Below are positions 43,701 through 51,648 of a DNA stretch of 64,000 nt, one piece after another. A model generated the notes under the pieces. It worked only from the letters and a program-made list of their open reading frames with translations, did no database searches and was not told where the DNA came from. Every line of letters begins with the position of its first letter. Within the stretch, counting starts at the first letter, position 1. A program made the translations under genes and the position numbers. The stretch comes from Paracrocinitomix sp040880585 (GTDB lineage Bacteria; Bacteroidota; Bacteroidia; Flavobacteriales_D; Crocinitomicaceae). The DNA is taken from the NCBI GenBank assembly GCA_040880585.1, contig JBBDID010000056.1, positions 1 through 64,000 on the forward strand. Direction: 5' to 3'.

Positions 43701-44224
43701 AGGTGTAAATCAAAATGTTCAAAATTTTCTGAAGATTCATTGAATCGATAAATCCCTTTTCCCCAAGTCAACAACCATATATTTCCATCATGATCTTCTC
43801 TCGTGGTCACTACCGGATACGCAAAAACAGAATCTTCTACAAGGAAGTCAAGATCAAAATGCTGAAATTTTCCATTGCGCATATCAAAGCGAGTAAGTTT
43901 TGGAATGCTTAGATAAGCTATCCAAATCTCATGATTTCCAATTTTCTGAAAACTCTGAAGGCTGTCTGATAAAATTGAATTTGAATCGTTTTCTTGTCGC
44001 CGGTATTTTATCGTCTGATAACCATCAAAATAATTGAACCCGGCCTCATCTGTATAATAACATCCACCCTCTTCATCCCATAACTGTTTACTGATTTGTT
44101 TACCTCCTAATTGCTCAGCTTTGAATCGAAAAAATTGATTCATGTCTTTTTGCTGAGAAAAGCCAAGCTGACTATAACTCAAGGCAAAAACAAAAGCGAT
44201 CAATAAAATACGATAAGTATTCAT
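40697..44224 (-). CDS. beta-propeller sensor with SpoIIE/PP2C phosphatase domain
   Basis: The 1175-residue protein has a signal peptide (about 1-23), two-component-regulator-type propeller repeats to about residue 740, a Y_Y_Y domain (HRFKYRLSNKDSTWVDNG), one membrane helix (FWLSVWFYIVTALVFLLS), a coiled coil of about 60 residues, and a SpoIIE-type PP2C domain (DIIAGDFYW, AAADCTGHGVPGAMVSVV, LFSDGYADQFGG). It would sense a ligand outside the inner membrane and dephosphorylate a cytoplasmic target. Residues of about 935-960 and 1045-1055 are in-frame insertions made of REP-like hairpin DNA, both in loops of the phosphatase domain. The final codons lie in a 28-bp repeat. Confidence 0.9.
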   Translation of the reverse strand: MNTYRILLIAFVFALSYSQLGFSQQKDMNQFFRFKAEQLGGKQISKQLWDEEGGCYYTDEAGFNYFDGYQTIKYRRQENDSNSILSDSLQSFQKIGNHEIWIAYLSIPKLTRFDMRNGKFQHFDLDFLVEDSVFAYPVVTTREDHDGNIWLLTWGKGIYRFNESSENFEHFDLHLPSDTVEMKARVKVFEQIEGDEYLICFFKQGKNERDYPLRFNIKTGDIHPYSIEGYLEGIENKKERFVTGVSSRIVHFAHVDENQNFWLGTYSGLLFMDNENKTLRRIHHPDDSPQIQNHFNARGYVKMGNELWITSSNRGIVTANMKTKKVDFIRSDPDNPITLYDNRIISMEKDPMGNLWVCSDDGMLSVYVSEINGFKMHLWSKMNLRFMHGSIQAIPVNQMWVNGDGIVYLSDREGLKLYDPAQKKMRAVHQLKKNKNLGYNSEGNWIKHFKKLGDTIVVISIFRPGFYSLNQEKLMDYFPTEEKGRELNILFRHTPTHPEFGLYFWGKSAPTQQSIFKYDSERNSIDPIHDLTKGIHFTETYTHILPSGNWMISERHGRFVIYDPQKKQDFLYSPSQKETFFPDSTINIAYVDEEDIWIGTDNGFYLFNERTGKSENYSDILGLNGQGVNAIIKDKNNNFWLALHSDLLLWNPQKKLVQRYDDRHGVSVGSFLPAIAQKDDKGNLYFACRNGLLVFNPNEVMAPDYPLKVSLTGVSRNGELLSKESQQKLISGNYVFHWDDDEIVFDLRTNQIFKIAPHRFKYRLSNKDSTWVDNGVQNKIRLSNLPHGSYTLEIKVINGWDIESDSYLVHFFVKRPFWLSVWFYIVTALVFLLSMGWLVKKRERVLKKRSEFLEQTVIERTAEVIEQKKEADHQREIVEEKQKEITDSINYAKRIQEAIMPGLDYFDSFFKESFILYKPKDIIAGDFYWLETVAFPSNSPKGAAAVNKTDSPPLGEPERDTVIFAAADCTGHGVPGAMVSVVCNNALNRSVREFGITDPGSLLDKTRELVIEQFEKGSAGVHGEQIGIKDGMDIALCSLNFNNTNSDKAQNSVGVVAQLRYAGANNPLWLLRGSELIEIKADKQPIGNYHDPKPFSTHELQLKKGDVIYLFSDGYADQFGGEKGKKFKSKSFRELLIESSELSLDEQKSKINQVFEDWKGEFEQVDDVCVIGVRI
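41060..41092. repeat. REP-like hairpin inside the phosphatase gene (1)
   Basis: AACTCCGACA (41060-41069) and TGTCGGAGTT (41083-41092) form a perfect 10-bp stem. The whole element resembles the hairpin at 12511-12545. It adds residues SDKAQNSVGVV between SLNF and RYAGANNPLW. Confidence 0.75.
41347..41420. repeat. REP-like hairpin inside the phosphatase gene (2)
   Basis: The ends GGCTCCCCCAGAGGGG and CCCCTTTGGGGGAGTT are near-perfect inverted repeats around a 30-base centre. It encodes the odd segment SNSPKGAAAVNKTDSPPLGE between YWLE and TVIFAAADCTGHG. Confidence 0.8.
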
Positions 44225-44292
44225 CAGTCGTAAAGATATATTTTACCAACTAATTTTCTAATCGATTTCGTTTTTTTTAAAGATTTATTTTA

Positions 44293-45099
44293 TCAGGATT
44301 TTCTGGGAATGTAGATGTTTTTAAGATGTTTTACATCCTTTTGCAGATCCAGAATAGCTTTGGTGAGGTCACTTTCTTTAAATTCTTGTGTTGGTACATC
44401 ACTGGAAATGTAATTTACGAATCTCCAAATTTCAACCACCTCATTTGCATGCACTTCGTAAGGTTCATAAATGGGATTTGTACTACACAATTGAAAAGAT
44501 TGACTATCTGAAAGGCGTTTATAAACATTCTTAAATACTATTCCATCATCCAGGGTAACCACAATATGTGGATATCCGTCTTTGATGCTATTCCAGTTTT
44601 CAACGTACTCACCAATGACGTAAGATCCATCAGAAACAGGCGGCATAGAATCGCCTTTAACGGGAAAAGTTCTATACTTTCTATCTTTTTTTAAGAAGGG
44701 GAGTTGAAAGGTGGGAAGAACAGAAATGAACTCGGGGTCTGAAAAGCCGGTTGTATATCCTGCTCTTGCTTTTTCCGAAACCAGTTCAATGTTGTCATTA
44801 TTATTCTGATCAACGGTCATGGCAATAATTCGCACATTCTTTCCTTCAACATCTGCATCTATTCCCTTATCAATTTTTTCCCATTCTGATGCTGAAACTT
44901 TATTGAGATCCCGTTGAATCAACTTATCTAATGAAATATGATAAAATTGACTGAATTTGATCAAATTACCTAAGTTGGGCTCTGCCACGCCATTTTCATA
45001 TCCGCTATACGAAGATCGGGTCAACCCCAATTCATTGGCAATTTCCTCTTGCGATAATTTTTTTCTTTTTCTGAGTAATTTTAAATTTTCTCCGATCAT
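44293..45099 (-). CDS. XRE-family repressor with S24 peptidase-like domain
   Basis: The 268-residue regulator has an N-terminal helix-turn-helix (KLSQEEIANELGLTRSSYSG, then NGVAEPNLGNL) and a C-terminal LexA/S24 domain with the Ser nucleophile in FPVKGDSMPPV and the Lys in DDGIVFKNVYKRL. Such proteins can self-cleave on DNA damage. No Ala-Gly cleavage site is obvious; KARAGYTTGF (about residues 118-127) contains an AG pair and is the best candidate. No prophage genes are adjacent. A palindrome overlapping its promoter suggests autoregulation. Confidence 0.88.
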   Translation of the reverse strand: MIGENLKLLRKRKKLSQEEIANELGLTRSSYSGYENGVAEPNLGNLIKFSQFYHISLDKLIQRDLNKVSASEWEKIDKGIDADVEGKNVRIIAMTVDQNNNDNIELVSEKARAGYTTGFSDPEFISVLPTFQLPFLKKDRKYRTFPVKGDSMPPVSDGSYVIGEYVENWNSIKDGYPHIVVTLDDGIVFKNVYKRLSDSQSFQLCSTNPIYEPYEVHANEVVEIWRFVNYISSDVPTQEFKESDLTKAILDLQKDVKHLKNIYIPRKS

Positions 45100-45136
45100 A
45101 TTTATTGGGGCTATACATCAAAATACACAGCCTGTT

Positions 45137-45160
45137 TTGATTAATAATTAGTCAAATATA
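45137..45160 (-). promoter_or_regulatory. promoter and operator-like palindrome of the XRE-S24 gene
   Basis: TATATTTG (minus strand, 45153-45160) is a perfect -7 element. It overlaps the near-palindrome TTGATTAATAATTAGTCAA (45137-45155), which covers the predicted start of transcription, a typical position for a self-repressing operator. Confidence 0.55.
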
Positions 45161-45178
45161 TAAAAAATAGATGAGATT

Positions 45179-46123
45179 TTAATCATTAAACTCAAAGAAT
45201 CGGATATAGACCTGTTTTAAATTTGAGATATCCTCAGTTGAAAACAACTGAAAAGGCTGTCCATCAAACGAAAAAGTGAAAGCAGCATACCATCCTAGAT
45301 TTTTTTTCTCCAGAAAAGTAACTTCCAATTTACGTTTGAAAGCGGCAGTTTTCTCAGCCGAAAAGAATCCGGGTCGAAAATAACATACCTTCCCTTTTAT
45401 TTTCAGTCGGTTTATTTGTCCGAAGAAGCTGGCTTCTTTAATGTTGTCAGGATGATTAAAAAAAAATTCAGGGGTATCCATCCGTTTAATTCTTCCTTTT
45501 TCCATAAAAATGATTTTATCTGCCCACTCCATGGCTTCTACTCCATTATGAGTAACCATAATTGCGGCAATGTTATTTTTCTTCAAGTATCTTTTGATGT
45601 GATCGGCAATTTTTGTTTTGGTTTGAAAATCCAGCTGATTAAAAGGTTCATCAAGCAACAGTAATTCGGGTTCATCTGCCAATGCACGTGCGATTGCTAA
45701 TCGTTGTTGCTGTCCTCCTGATAATTCAGATGCTTTTTTATTCCTCAATGGGGTAAGGCGCCCTAATCTGAGTAATGAAATAATTCTTTGATCTTGATAA
45801 GCTTTATTAAAACGCAACAATTTCAGGCGGATATTCTCTTCTACCGTATGAAAAGCATCCAATTCAAAATCTTGATTTACCAGACGAATCAGCTCATGTC
45901 CGGGTAATAATTGTTCAGCAGCATCACTGACTTTTTCATTTCTGAAATAAACATTTCCCCTAAGATGCGGCAACAATCCGGCTATGGCTTTTAGCAAAGT
46001 GGTTTTCCCCTCTCCTGAAGCAGCTAGTACTACCAATATTTCGCCCTCATTCATTTGGAATGAACAATTCTTCACCGCTTGCTTTTTATCGTAAGCAACT
46101 GTAAGATTTTCAACTTTAAGCAT
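45179..46123 (-). CDS. ABC transporter ATP-binding protein
   Basis: The 314-residue ATPase has a Walker A (LAASGEGKTTLL, with Ala in place of the first Gly), Q-loop LVNQDF, signature LSGGQQQRLAIARAL, Walker B LLLLDEPFNQLD and the H-loop in VTHNGVEAMEW. After the ABC core it has an extra domain of about 90 residues (GQINRLKIKGKVCYFRPGFF), comparable to the TOBE-like tails of Fbp/Pot-type importers. No permease or binding protein is adjacent, so the substrate is unknown. Its start codon lies inside a perfect inverted repeat. Confidence 0.87.
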   Translation of the reverse strand: MLKVENLTVAYDKKQAVKNCSFQMNEGEILVVLAASGEGKTTLLKAIAGLLPHLRGNVYFRNEKVSDAAEQLLPGHELIRLVNQDFELDAFHTVEENIRLKLLRFNKAYQDQRIISLLRLGRLTPLRNKKASELSGGQQQRLAIARALADEPELLLLDEPFNQLDFQTKTKIADHIKRYLKKNNIAAIMVTHNGVEAMEWADKIIFMEKGRIKRMDTPEFFFNHPDNIKEASFFGQINRLKIKGKVCYFRPGFFSAEKTAAFKRKLEVTFLEKKNLGWYAAFTFSFDGQPFQLFSTEDISNLKQVYIRFFEFND

Positions 46124-46140
46124 AGAAAATGTCTATGCTT
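46118..46140 (-). promoter_or_regulatory. hairpin covering the start codon of the ABC gene
   Basis: AAGCATAG and CTATGCTT form a perfect 8-bp inverted repeat with a 7-base loop. The ATG start at 46123-46121 lies in one arm, so the mRNA could hide its own start codon. Confidence 0.5.
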
Positions 46141-46212
46141 ACTAAATTAAGGAGATCGTTTGGGAGTTGAGCGTTGAAATCGGGAAGTTATTCACAGTCA
46201 ATTTAAGACAGC

Positions 46213-46605
46213 CTACTCATAAATGGTAATACTTCTGATATCCCAATCATTGTCAGCTTGCCAAAATCGGTATTCATAAACACCTGGATAATCCACATCT
46301 ATTGTAAATTCAACCTGATGTTCTGAAAATTCAATATTACAATTACAGCCCTCGTATTCAGCTATGAGTTTCACATCAAATGATTTTTCTGTACTATTGA
46401 TTTCAAATCGATCAAAAGAACCACATGAATTATCCAATACATATTTAATATTGACATCATAGGCTTCTCCTGCTTTTAAGCTATCGGGAAAAGCGGTGAG
46501 AATCGCAGCTGTTTTTTCCTCTTCCGTACACGGTTTTGTTCCGTCCTTTTGACAAGAATGAAAAAGCACTACTACTAAAAAAATATATCCTACAAATTGT
46601 CTCAT
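46213..46605 (-). CDS. hypothetical lipoprotein
   Basis: The 130-residue lipoprotein (VLFHSCQKDG lipobox) has a single Ig-like beta domain: LKAGEAYDVNIKYVLDNSCG, EHQVEFTIDVDYPGVYEYRF. It carries a Cys pair (EGCNCN) and further Cys that could form disulfides. It overlaps the PhoX-like gene by 4 bases, so the two are made together; it may be an accessory binding protein. Confidence 0.7.
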   Translation of the reverse strand: MRQFVGYIFLVVVLFHSCQKDGTKPCTEEEKTAAILTAFPDSLKAGEAYDVNIKYVLDNSCGSFDRFEINSTEKSFDVKLIAEYEGCNCNIEFSEHQVEFTIDVDYPGVYEYRFWQADNDWDIRSITIYE

Positions 46606-48104
46606 TTATTAAATCCTTCAATAATTACTGTACATGACTTATTAAAAGGTGGAGGGTTAGACGGCGAAGGATGTTGAATATTTACAAGCATTTCCCCATC
46701 CGGTAGAAAAATTGGTCCGGTTGTTTCAGCTCCAACGGGAGCAACTGCAAATCGCAGTAAATCATTAACTGTTGGATTTTCAATACTCATATCCAAAAAA
46801 TAAATTTCATTATAAAACTGTTTTGCTGCTTCTGCTTCTTTGCTCACTCTACCTCTATCACACCAATTGATGTCTTCACATAACACCAAATAAGTCTTGT
46901 TATTTATAATAACGGAGGTATTACCGTCAGGGTTGGAGAAAGCCCCTAAAGAATCGCTAAACATACCCCCTTCCAAGTATGAGCGCATACAATTTGTCGA
47001 CGGATCAAACTCCAAAACTCTACCAAATGGATCATCCATCTGTCCGTTTTCATCTGTGAGCTTTTCTTTAACCCATGTTGGAACAGTTCCGCCCAGTGCT
47101 AAAGACTGGTCCCAATTCATGTGGTCTTCACCGGTTTCACAGATGTACAATTTTCCATTTATCTCTTCCAGCCATTCGTGCCTAACAATCATGGTTGCGC
47201 CTTTTTGCACGGCAATTTTCCGACAGTTTGCCAGTGAAGTGGTATCCATTGGCAATTTTAACCATTCTCCGGATGTCCCGTCCTCTGACTGTTTGTATGC
47301 GTACAATTGACCATTGTCAAAGTCATTTGGTTTTTCCATCTCCAATTTCATAAATACTCCCGGACCATAGTCATCTGTCATGTAGCAGGTCTTTCCATCT
47401 GCTGTGATGTGCACATCCTCATGCACCAACTTCCCCATACTCAAGTGTCGTTTCACTACTTTTCGCTTTCGGGGATCTACTTCCACCACATAGCCAATAT
47501 TTTGCCACATGGGGCGATTATTTCCAAAGTCCCGGTCTGCAATTCCTCGCTTGGTAAAATATTCATTTTCATATCCCCAGGTTTCTTCACAGGTAAATAC
47601 ATTTCCATTGGGCCCTAAACTCCCGCCACAATTTCTGTCTGTAAAGCCAATGGACGAAAAATCAATGTGATGAAAATCACCAACTACCTGCCACTTCCCA
47701 TCTATTTTTTCGATATCGAATACGGTGCCTCCTCCTCCATCTCCAAGATCTTTATGTGGCTCTTTGGTTTCATGAGACACATAAACAATTCCTTTATTTT
47801 CGGGATCTTCATCTGAAGGGATAAAAACCAAGAGGTCATGTTTGCCTTTGGCGGGAAACTTTTGCCCGTCCTCACGTGTTACCTGATCACGACTTTCTGT
47901 GAAAATAACGCGATACGTGAATCCCTCCGGCAATAACAAATCGGTTGTATTAAAATTAGGTGGAATGGAATTAAAAAGAGGTAAAGTGTCCTCAACAAGA
48001 ACTTCTGTTTGTGTTGAATCTGTTACATCTTCGGTTTCATTGTTGACTTCCCCTTTACAACTCAATAAAACAATAAAGGATAAGAGGTAAAATATTTTTT
48101 TCAT
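46602..48104 (-). CDS. PhoX-like (DUF839) lipoprotein
   Basis: The 500-residue lipoprotein (IVLLSCKGE lipobox) has the beta-propeller of the PhoX/DUF839 family: LVFIPSDEDPENKGIVYVSH, CGGSLGPNGNVFTCEETWGY, VEVDPRKRKVVKRHLSMG and CYMTDDYGPGVFMKLE. PhoX enzymes are Ca/Fe-dependent alkaline phosphatases that release phosphate from organic esters. The Cys in CGGSLGP and TCEE match the iron-ligand region. Tat export is typical of PhoX, but here a Sec lipoprotein signal is seen. It is coupled to a small lipoprotein gene. Confidence 0.82.
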   Translation of the reverse strand: MKKIFYLLSFIVLLSCKGEVNNETEDVTDSTQTEVLVEDTLPLFNSIPPNFNTTDLLLPEGFTYRVIFTESRDQVTREDGQKFPAKGKHDLLVFIPSDEDPENKGIVYVSHETKEPHKDLGDGGGGTVFDIEKIDGKWQVVGDFHHIDFSSIGFTDRNCGGSLGPNGNVFTCEETWGYENEYFTKRGIADRDFGNNRPMWQNIGYVVEVDPRKRKVVKRHLSMGKLVHEDVHITADGKTCYMTDDYGPGVFMKLEMEKPNDFDNGQLYAYKQSEDGTSGEWLKLPMDTTSLANCRKIAVQKGATMIVRHEWLEEINGKLYICETGEDHMNWDQSLALGGTVPTWVKEKLTDENGQMDDPFGRVLEFDPSTNCMRSYLEGGMFSDSLGAFSNPDGNTSVIINNKTYLVLCEDINWCDRGRVSKEAEAAKQFYNEIYFLDMSIENPTVNDLLRFAVAPVGAETTGPIFLPDGEMLVNIQHPSPSNPPPFNKSCTVIIEGFNK

Positions 48105-48387
48105 TTTTTGTTTATCATTAAGGAGTTAAAATTAATCATTTTTAAGGAAAACTGAAGATATAATGGTTACTAGTAACGTAGAGTTAAATATGGCTTAATG
48201 CGACGTTTAGCTTTTTGATGACTTTGGCTCCATTCTCGGCTTCGCTGCTCGATTTACAGCTCAGTGTACAACACAAAAAAGTAACAAGCGCCTCCGCAGA
48301 GTAGCTTTAGCGCTCGCGGAAAAACTCAAGCGTCAATATTGCTTTTCTAAATTGTTAATCCTCACTGACCAATTAGAAGCTAAATTT
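48105..48387. other. intergenic region with a small repeat element
   Basis: No gene is visible. It contains an element of about 133 bp (48202-48334) bounded by imperfect 15-bp inverted repeats, listed separately. Confidence 0.5.
48202..48334. repeat. MITE-like element
   Basis: GACGTTTAGCTTTTT (48202-48216) and AAAAACTCAAGCGTC (48320-48334) are imperfect terminal inverted repeats (11 of 15). The inside carries CGCTTCGCTG-like and AGCGCT palindromic pieces but no frame. No target duplication is obvious. Confidence 0.4.
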
Positions 48388-51210
48388 TTATTGCTTTACA
48401 AATTTTTCAATCCTCTTTATTCCAGACTCTGTTTGAACTTTAAGAAAGTACAGGCCGGGCTGAAAATTTTCAATCATTAGTTGAGTTGAAGTCTGATTTG
48501 AAGTTCCTGACTGAATTATCTTTCCGGACAGATCATAAATCAACCAATTGAATGATTCATTAAAATGAGTGATCAATGTAATTTGTTCTTTAGATGGATT
48601 GGGATATATAAAGATCGCTTCTTTCTCCGTTTTTGTTACCTCCTCCACTCCAACTCCTGTCACGCCATCATAGATAGGCAAGGTAATTTGGCTGGGGTAG
48701 GAAGGGGAAAAATGAATAGCATTTTCAGCAACTCTGGGACTGTAAGTAGTTGAATTATAAGTATAGGTCTGTCCATCTCCCGGAGATCTACGGAAGAAAT
48801 CACCTTCTTCTATCGGAACATTGGGATTACTTTGATAACGTGGAGAATTGCTACTGGATATTAATACTTTAATTTTGTGATTATGACCAAAAGTATAGGC
48901 AATTGGAAGTAATTTGAACTCGTATTCATAAACGGTTCCCGACTGTATATTACTGTAGGGAATGGAATCGTCATCTATTCCATTTGCGAGTTGTTGGGCA
49001 TAATCTCTGGCTCTGGCGTTTACTGCACCCTCTACAACATACACTTCTTCTCCGGTAGGATAAACGTCCAATATTCGCACGAAAAAATCCGTGTCTGTAG
49101 ATCCGATAGGCCCGCTTTGTGGCGTTGAAGTGGCAAATATTTTTGCGGTTGGTACTCCTATCATACAAAGTGAATCCTGAATGGGATCTGATTCAAATTT
49201 CAACACATCCGGACGATCCATAGTGTATGAGGCATTATTCACATGTGCATAGTTAACCGGTCCAGCAGTAACACCGGTATTTTGAGGATTTTGTATACCT
49301 AAATTTCCACCGCCAATAGTTTGAACCGGATTATCCGGATCATGTAAATAAGTCAAATCTGCTTCTGTGACCATTGGAGCTGATTGGGTCAAACTGTTAT
49401 CTCCATGAAGATACCAGCTCATAGGCTGTGTTCCGGCTGCTAAAGGAAATGCATCAGCACTTTTCCAGTAATTACCGACATTTCCGTTTTGAGCGACACC
49501 GTCATTCACAGGGCCTGGCACATAAAACCGCACATTGGGAACAGCCGTAAAATCCACTTTCGGATTGACCGGATCTGAAACAGGGCTTGAGCCTGCTACC
49601 TGAATAGAACTGTCAGTCGGGATATCGAACAACAGTTGAGCCCCTCCACTGTTCAACTGCACAGGAACGCCTGAAAGGGGGCCATGACCGGTAATGTAAT
49701 TGATAAAATCAGCATATGAAATGTAGTAATCACCAGAAGGCACACGAACGCTATCCGTTCCCAAGGCCTGCCATTTAAAGCTTTCCGGAATTTTTACCTG
49801 AGGTTCACCCAGGTATTTATTATCGGTATAGTTTAACAAGTATCGCAACCAATCAACCACTTCAGAATCAAATAAACTTGAAATATCTCCCAAAGAATTC
49901 AGGTCAGGTGAAATGCTGAGATCAGTAACCGAGGAAGGAAAATTAATATCCCCCACATTGCTTTCTCCAATGGTGGCATGCGTCCAGGGGCCAATAATGA
50001 TTTTTTGATTAGATTGGATTTCAGAAGAGGTATTATTCATGACGTACTGATACGTATCCAGCTGTCCATCTATAAAAATATCCCACCAACCTGTTAGGTG
50101 ATAAATCGGCAACTCGAGATGGGTGTACCGATTGATCATTCCATTTGGATCAGAATTTCCACTGGCATTGACAAAGGCTTTACTTGCATCTACATCCCAT
50201 CTTCTATCATAATTTGGGTACATTCCGGTAAATCCATTTTGATCCGGAACAGTGGTTATCATGTCCAGGGCATCTTCATAAACTTGCCCGGCAGGAATAT
50301 TACCATAATCAAAAATAGAATGTACATCATTATGGATGTCATTATCAGAGGGGATAGTAGTTGTATTATGTTGTAACTGACCTGTCAGCCAGCCCTGAAC
50401 CAAACCTTGTCTAAAAACACCATTGTGTTGGAGCACACTATGAAACTGTTCGTTGGTCGCTACAATCGGTATAAGACCTTTCAAACCATCTGTAGAAACA
50501 TCATTTTTGATTGTTGAAGCCGCTTGATATTGCGTATTCCCTAAAGCTGAAGCACCAAACATGGCAATATCTCCATTGTATACCTTATCGTGGATATCGT
50601 TTATTCCATCTGCATTTAAATCATACCATTTATACAGGCTATCCATAATAAAAGTAATAGCATCTTTACCGTCTTTATGAAAATTTCCATTTTTCGGATC
50701 ATTCAATGGTGTCACATCTAAAATATGTCCACTGCCCGGATGGTACGAATTCTTTTCCCAGGCATCTGAATACATAGGTAAGTATACCCCTTCAGATTCA
50801 TAGCGGCCTCTCATATCCTGGAGGGCATAAGCGTACCCTAAAAAATTCATATAGACACCAAAAATATCATACGTTCCTTTACCGTAAGGAGTTCTGGTAA
50901 AAACTAAGGGTAATTTGTATTTATTGGGTACCTGATTTCCATTTTCTGTCGGATACACAAAGAGTTGGGTTCCTTTCGGGATTAATTCTATGGTATACAG
51001 GTTTCCCCCTACATCTACTTGCGTTGAAACAGAATCAGAAATGACCGGTAAATAAATGTCTGTAGCCAATTTTGTACCATCCGCCATGGTAAAAGGGACG
51101 GTAACAATTGTAGTGAACTCTGTAATGGTATCTAACATCCCGTTATTGTTAGATTGAGTAAAAGCCGATAGTGATGTCAGGCATAGAATTAAAAAGGTGA
51201 TTTTTTTCAT
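48388..51210 (-). CDS. T9SS-sorted CocE/NonD-family hydrolase
   Basis: About 940 residues. I start at the ATG at 51210, which gives a signal peptide (MKKITFLILCLTSLSAF). The alpha/beta-hydrolase core has TRTPYGKGTYDIFG, YALQDMRGRYESEGVY and a nucleophile elbow FGASALGNTQYQA (Ser). HLTGWWDIFIDGQ and GPWTHATIG carry the likely acid and His. A C-terminal jelly-roll domain follows (PNVRFYVPGP to NAIHFSPSYPSQI), as in X-Pro dipeptidyl peptidase S15 relatives, then a T9SS sorting domain (IFIYPNPSKEQITL). Likely a secreted peptidase or esterase; the substrate cannot be deduced. Confidence 0.9.
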   Translation of the reverse strand: MKKITFLILCLTSLSAFTQSNNNGMLDTITEFTTIVTVPFTMADGTKLATDIYLPVISDSVSTQVDVGGNLYTIELIPKGTQLFVYPTENGNQVPNKYKLPLVFTRTPYGKGTYDIFGVYMNFLGYAYALQDMRGRYESEGVYLPMYSDAWEKNSYHPGSGHILDVTPLNDPKNGNFHKDGKDAITFIMDSLYKWYDLNADGINDIHDKVYNGDIAMFGASALGNTQYQAASTIKNDVSTDGLKGLIPIVATNEQFHSVLQHNGVFRQGLVQGWLTGQLQHNTTTIPSDNDIHNDVHSIFDYGNIPAGQVYEDALDMITTVPDQNGFTGMYPNYDRRWDVDASKAFVNASGNSDPNGMINRYTHLELPIYHLTGWWDIFIDGQLDTYQYVMNNTSSEIQSNQKIIIGPWTHATIGESNVGDINFPSSVTDLSISPDLNSLGDISSLFDSEVVDWLRYLLNYTDNKYLGEPQVKIPESFKWQALGTDSVRVPSGDYYISYADFINYITGHGPLSGVPVQLNSGGAQLLFDIPTDSSIQVAGSSPVSDPVNPKVDFTAVPNVRFYVPGPVNDGVAQNGNVGNYWKSADAFPLAAGTQPMSWYLHGDNSLTQSAPMVTEADLTYLHDPDNPVQTIGGGNLGIQNPQNTGVTAGPVNYAHVNNASYTMDRPDVLKFESDPIQDSLCMIGVPTAKIFATSTPQSGPIGSTDTDFFVRILDVYPTGEEVYVVEGAVNARARDYAQQLANGIDDDSIPYSNIQSGTVYEYEFKLLPIAYTFGHNHKIKVLISSSNSPRYQSNPNVPIEEGDFFRRSPGDGQTYTYNSTTYSPRVAENAIHFSPSYPSQITLPIYDGVTGVGVEEVTKTEKEAIFIYPNPSKEQITLITHFNESFNWLIYDLSGKIIQSGTSNQTSTQLMIENFQPGLYFLKVQTESGIKRIEKFVKQ

Positions 51211-51648
51211 AGGGGGATGGATGCTTTGCTCAAAGACGAATAAAGACAGTAATAAGTTGTACATGACGTGAGTTTGGTATCACCCCATTGTGTTTATTAT
51301 TGAAGAAACATTAATAACAAGTAATACCACCCAGTGGTTTGACTTCACTGGAGCAATATCAATCGATAGTATAAATCCTGAATTATATTATAACCATGCT
51401 GTGGTATTATCTGGTCTTGATAAAGGCCGGAGCACGTTAATAAAGACGTTCCTGTGTCAGTCTCTACTATTAGTTTTATGGGGAGTAAGGTTGGGTACTC
51501 AAGTAAAACTAACTCGTAAATGGCCACCCGTTGAAATGCTTTTATCAAAACATCACCCGCACTTATTCCCCCTTTCAAATCATAATAAATTCTTAAATTA
51601 GCAAGAGATGAACAGAGTGGCCCCCACTCCTCGCTAAAACCAACCATT
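51211..51648. other. gene-poor gap with a possible TPR remnant
   Basis: Long frames exist on both strands but neither has family character or a credible start. One plus-strand stretch (about 51335-51420) encodes FDFTGAISIDSINPELYYNH and then AVVLSGL, which resembles one tetratricopeptide unit and may be the relic of a TPR gene. Confidence 0.35.

Noticed and set aside
44293..45099. Prophage repressor marking an integrated phage
   Set aside because: No integrase, structural or lysis genes flank it.
51290..51601. 103-codon plus-strand frame in the gap upstream of the haem lipoprotein
   Set aside because: No family pattern over most of its length, an overlapping frame of similar size on the other strand, and no promoter; at most a relic of a TPR unit.
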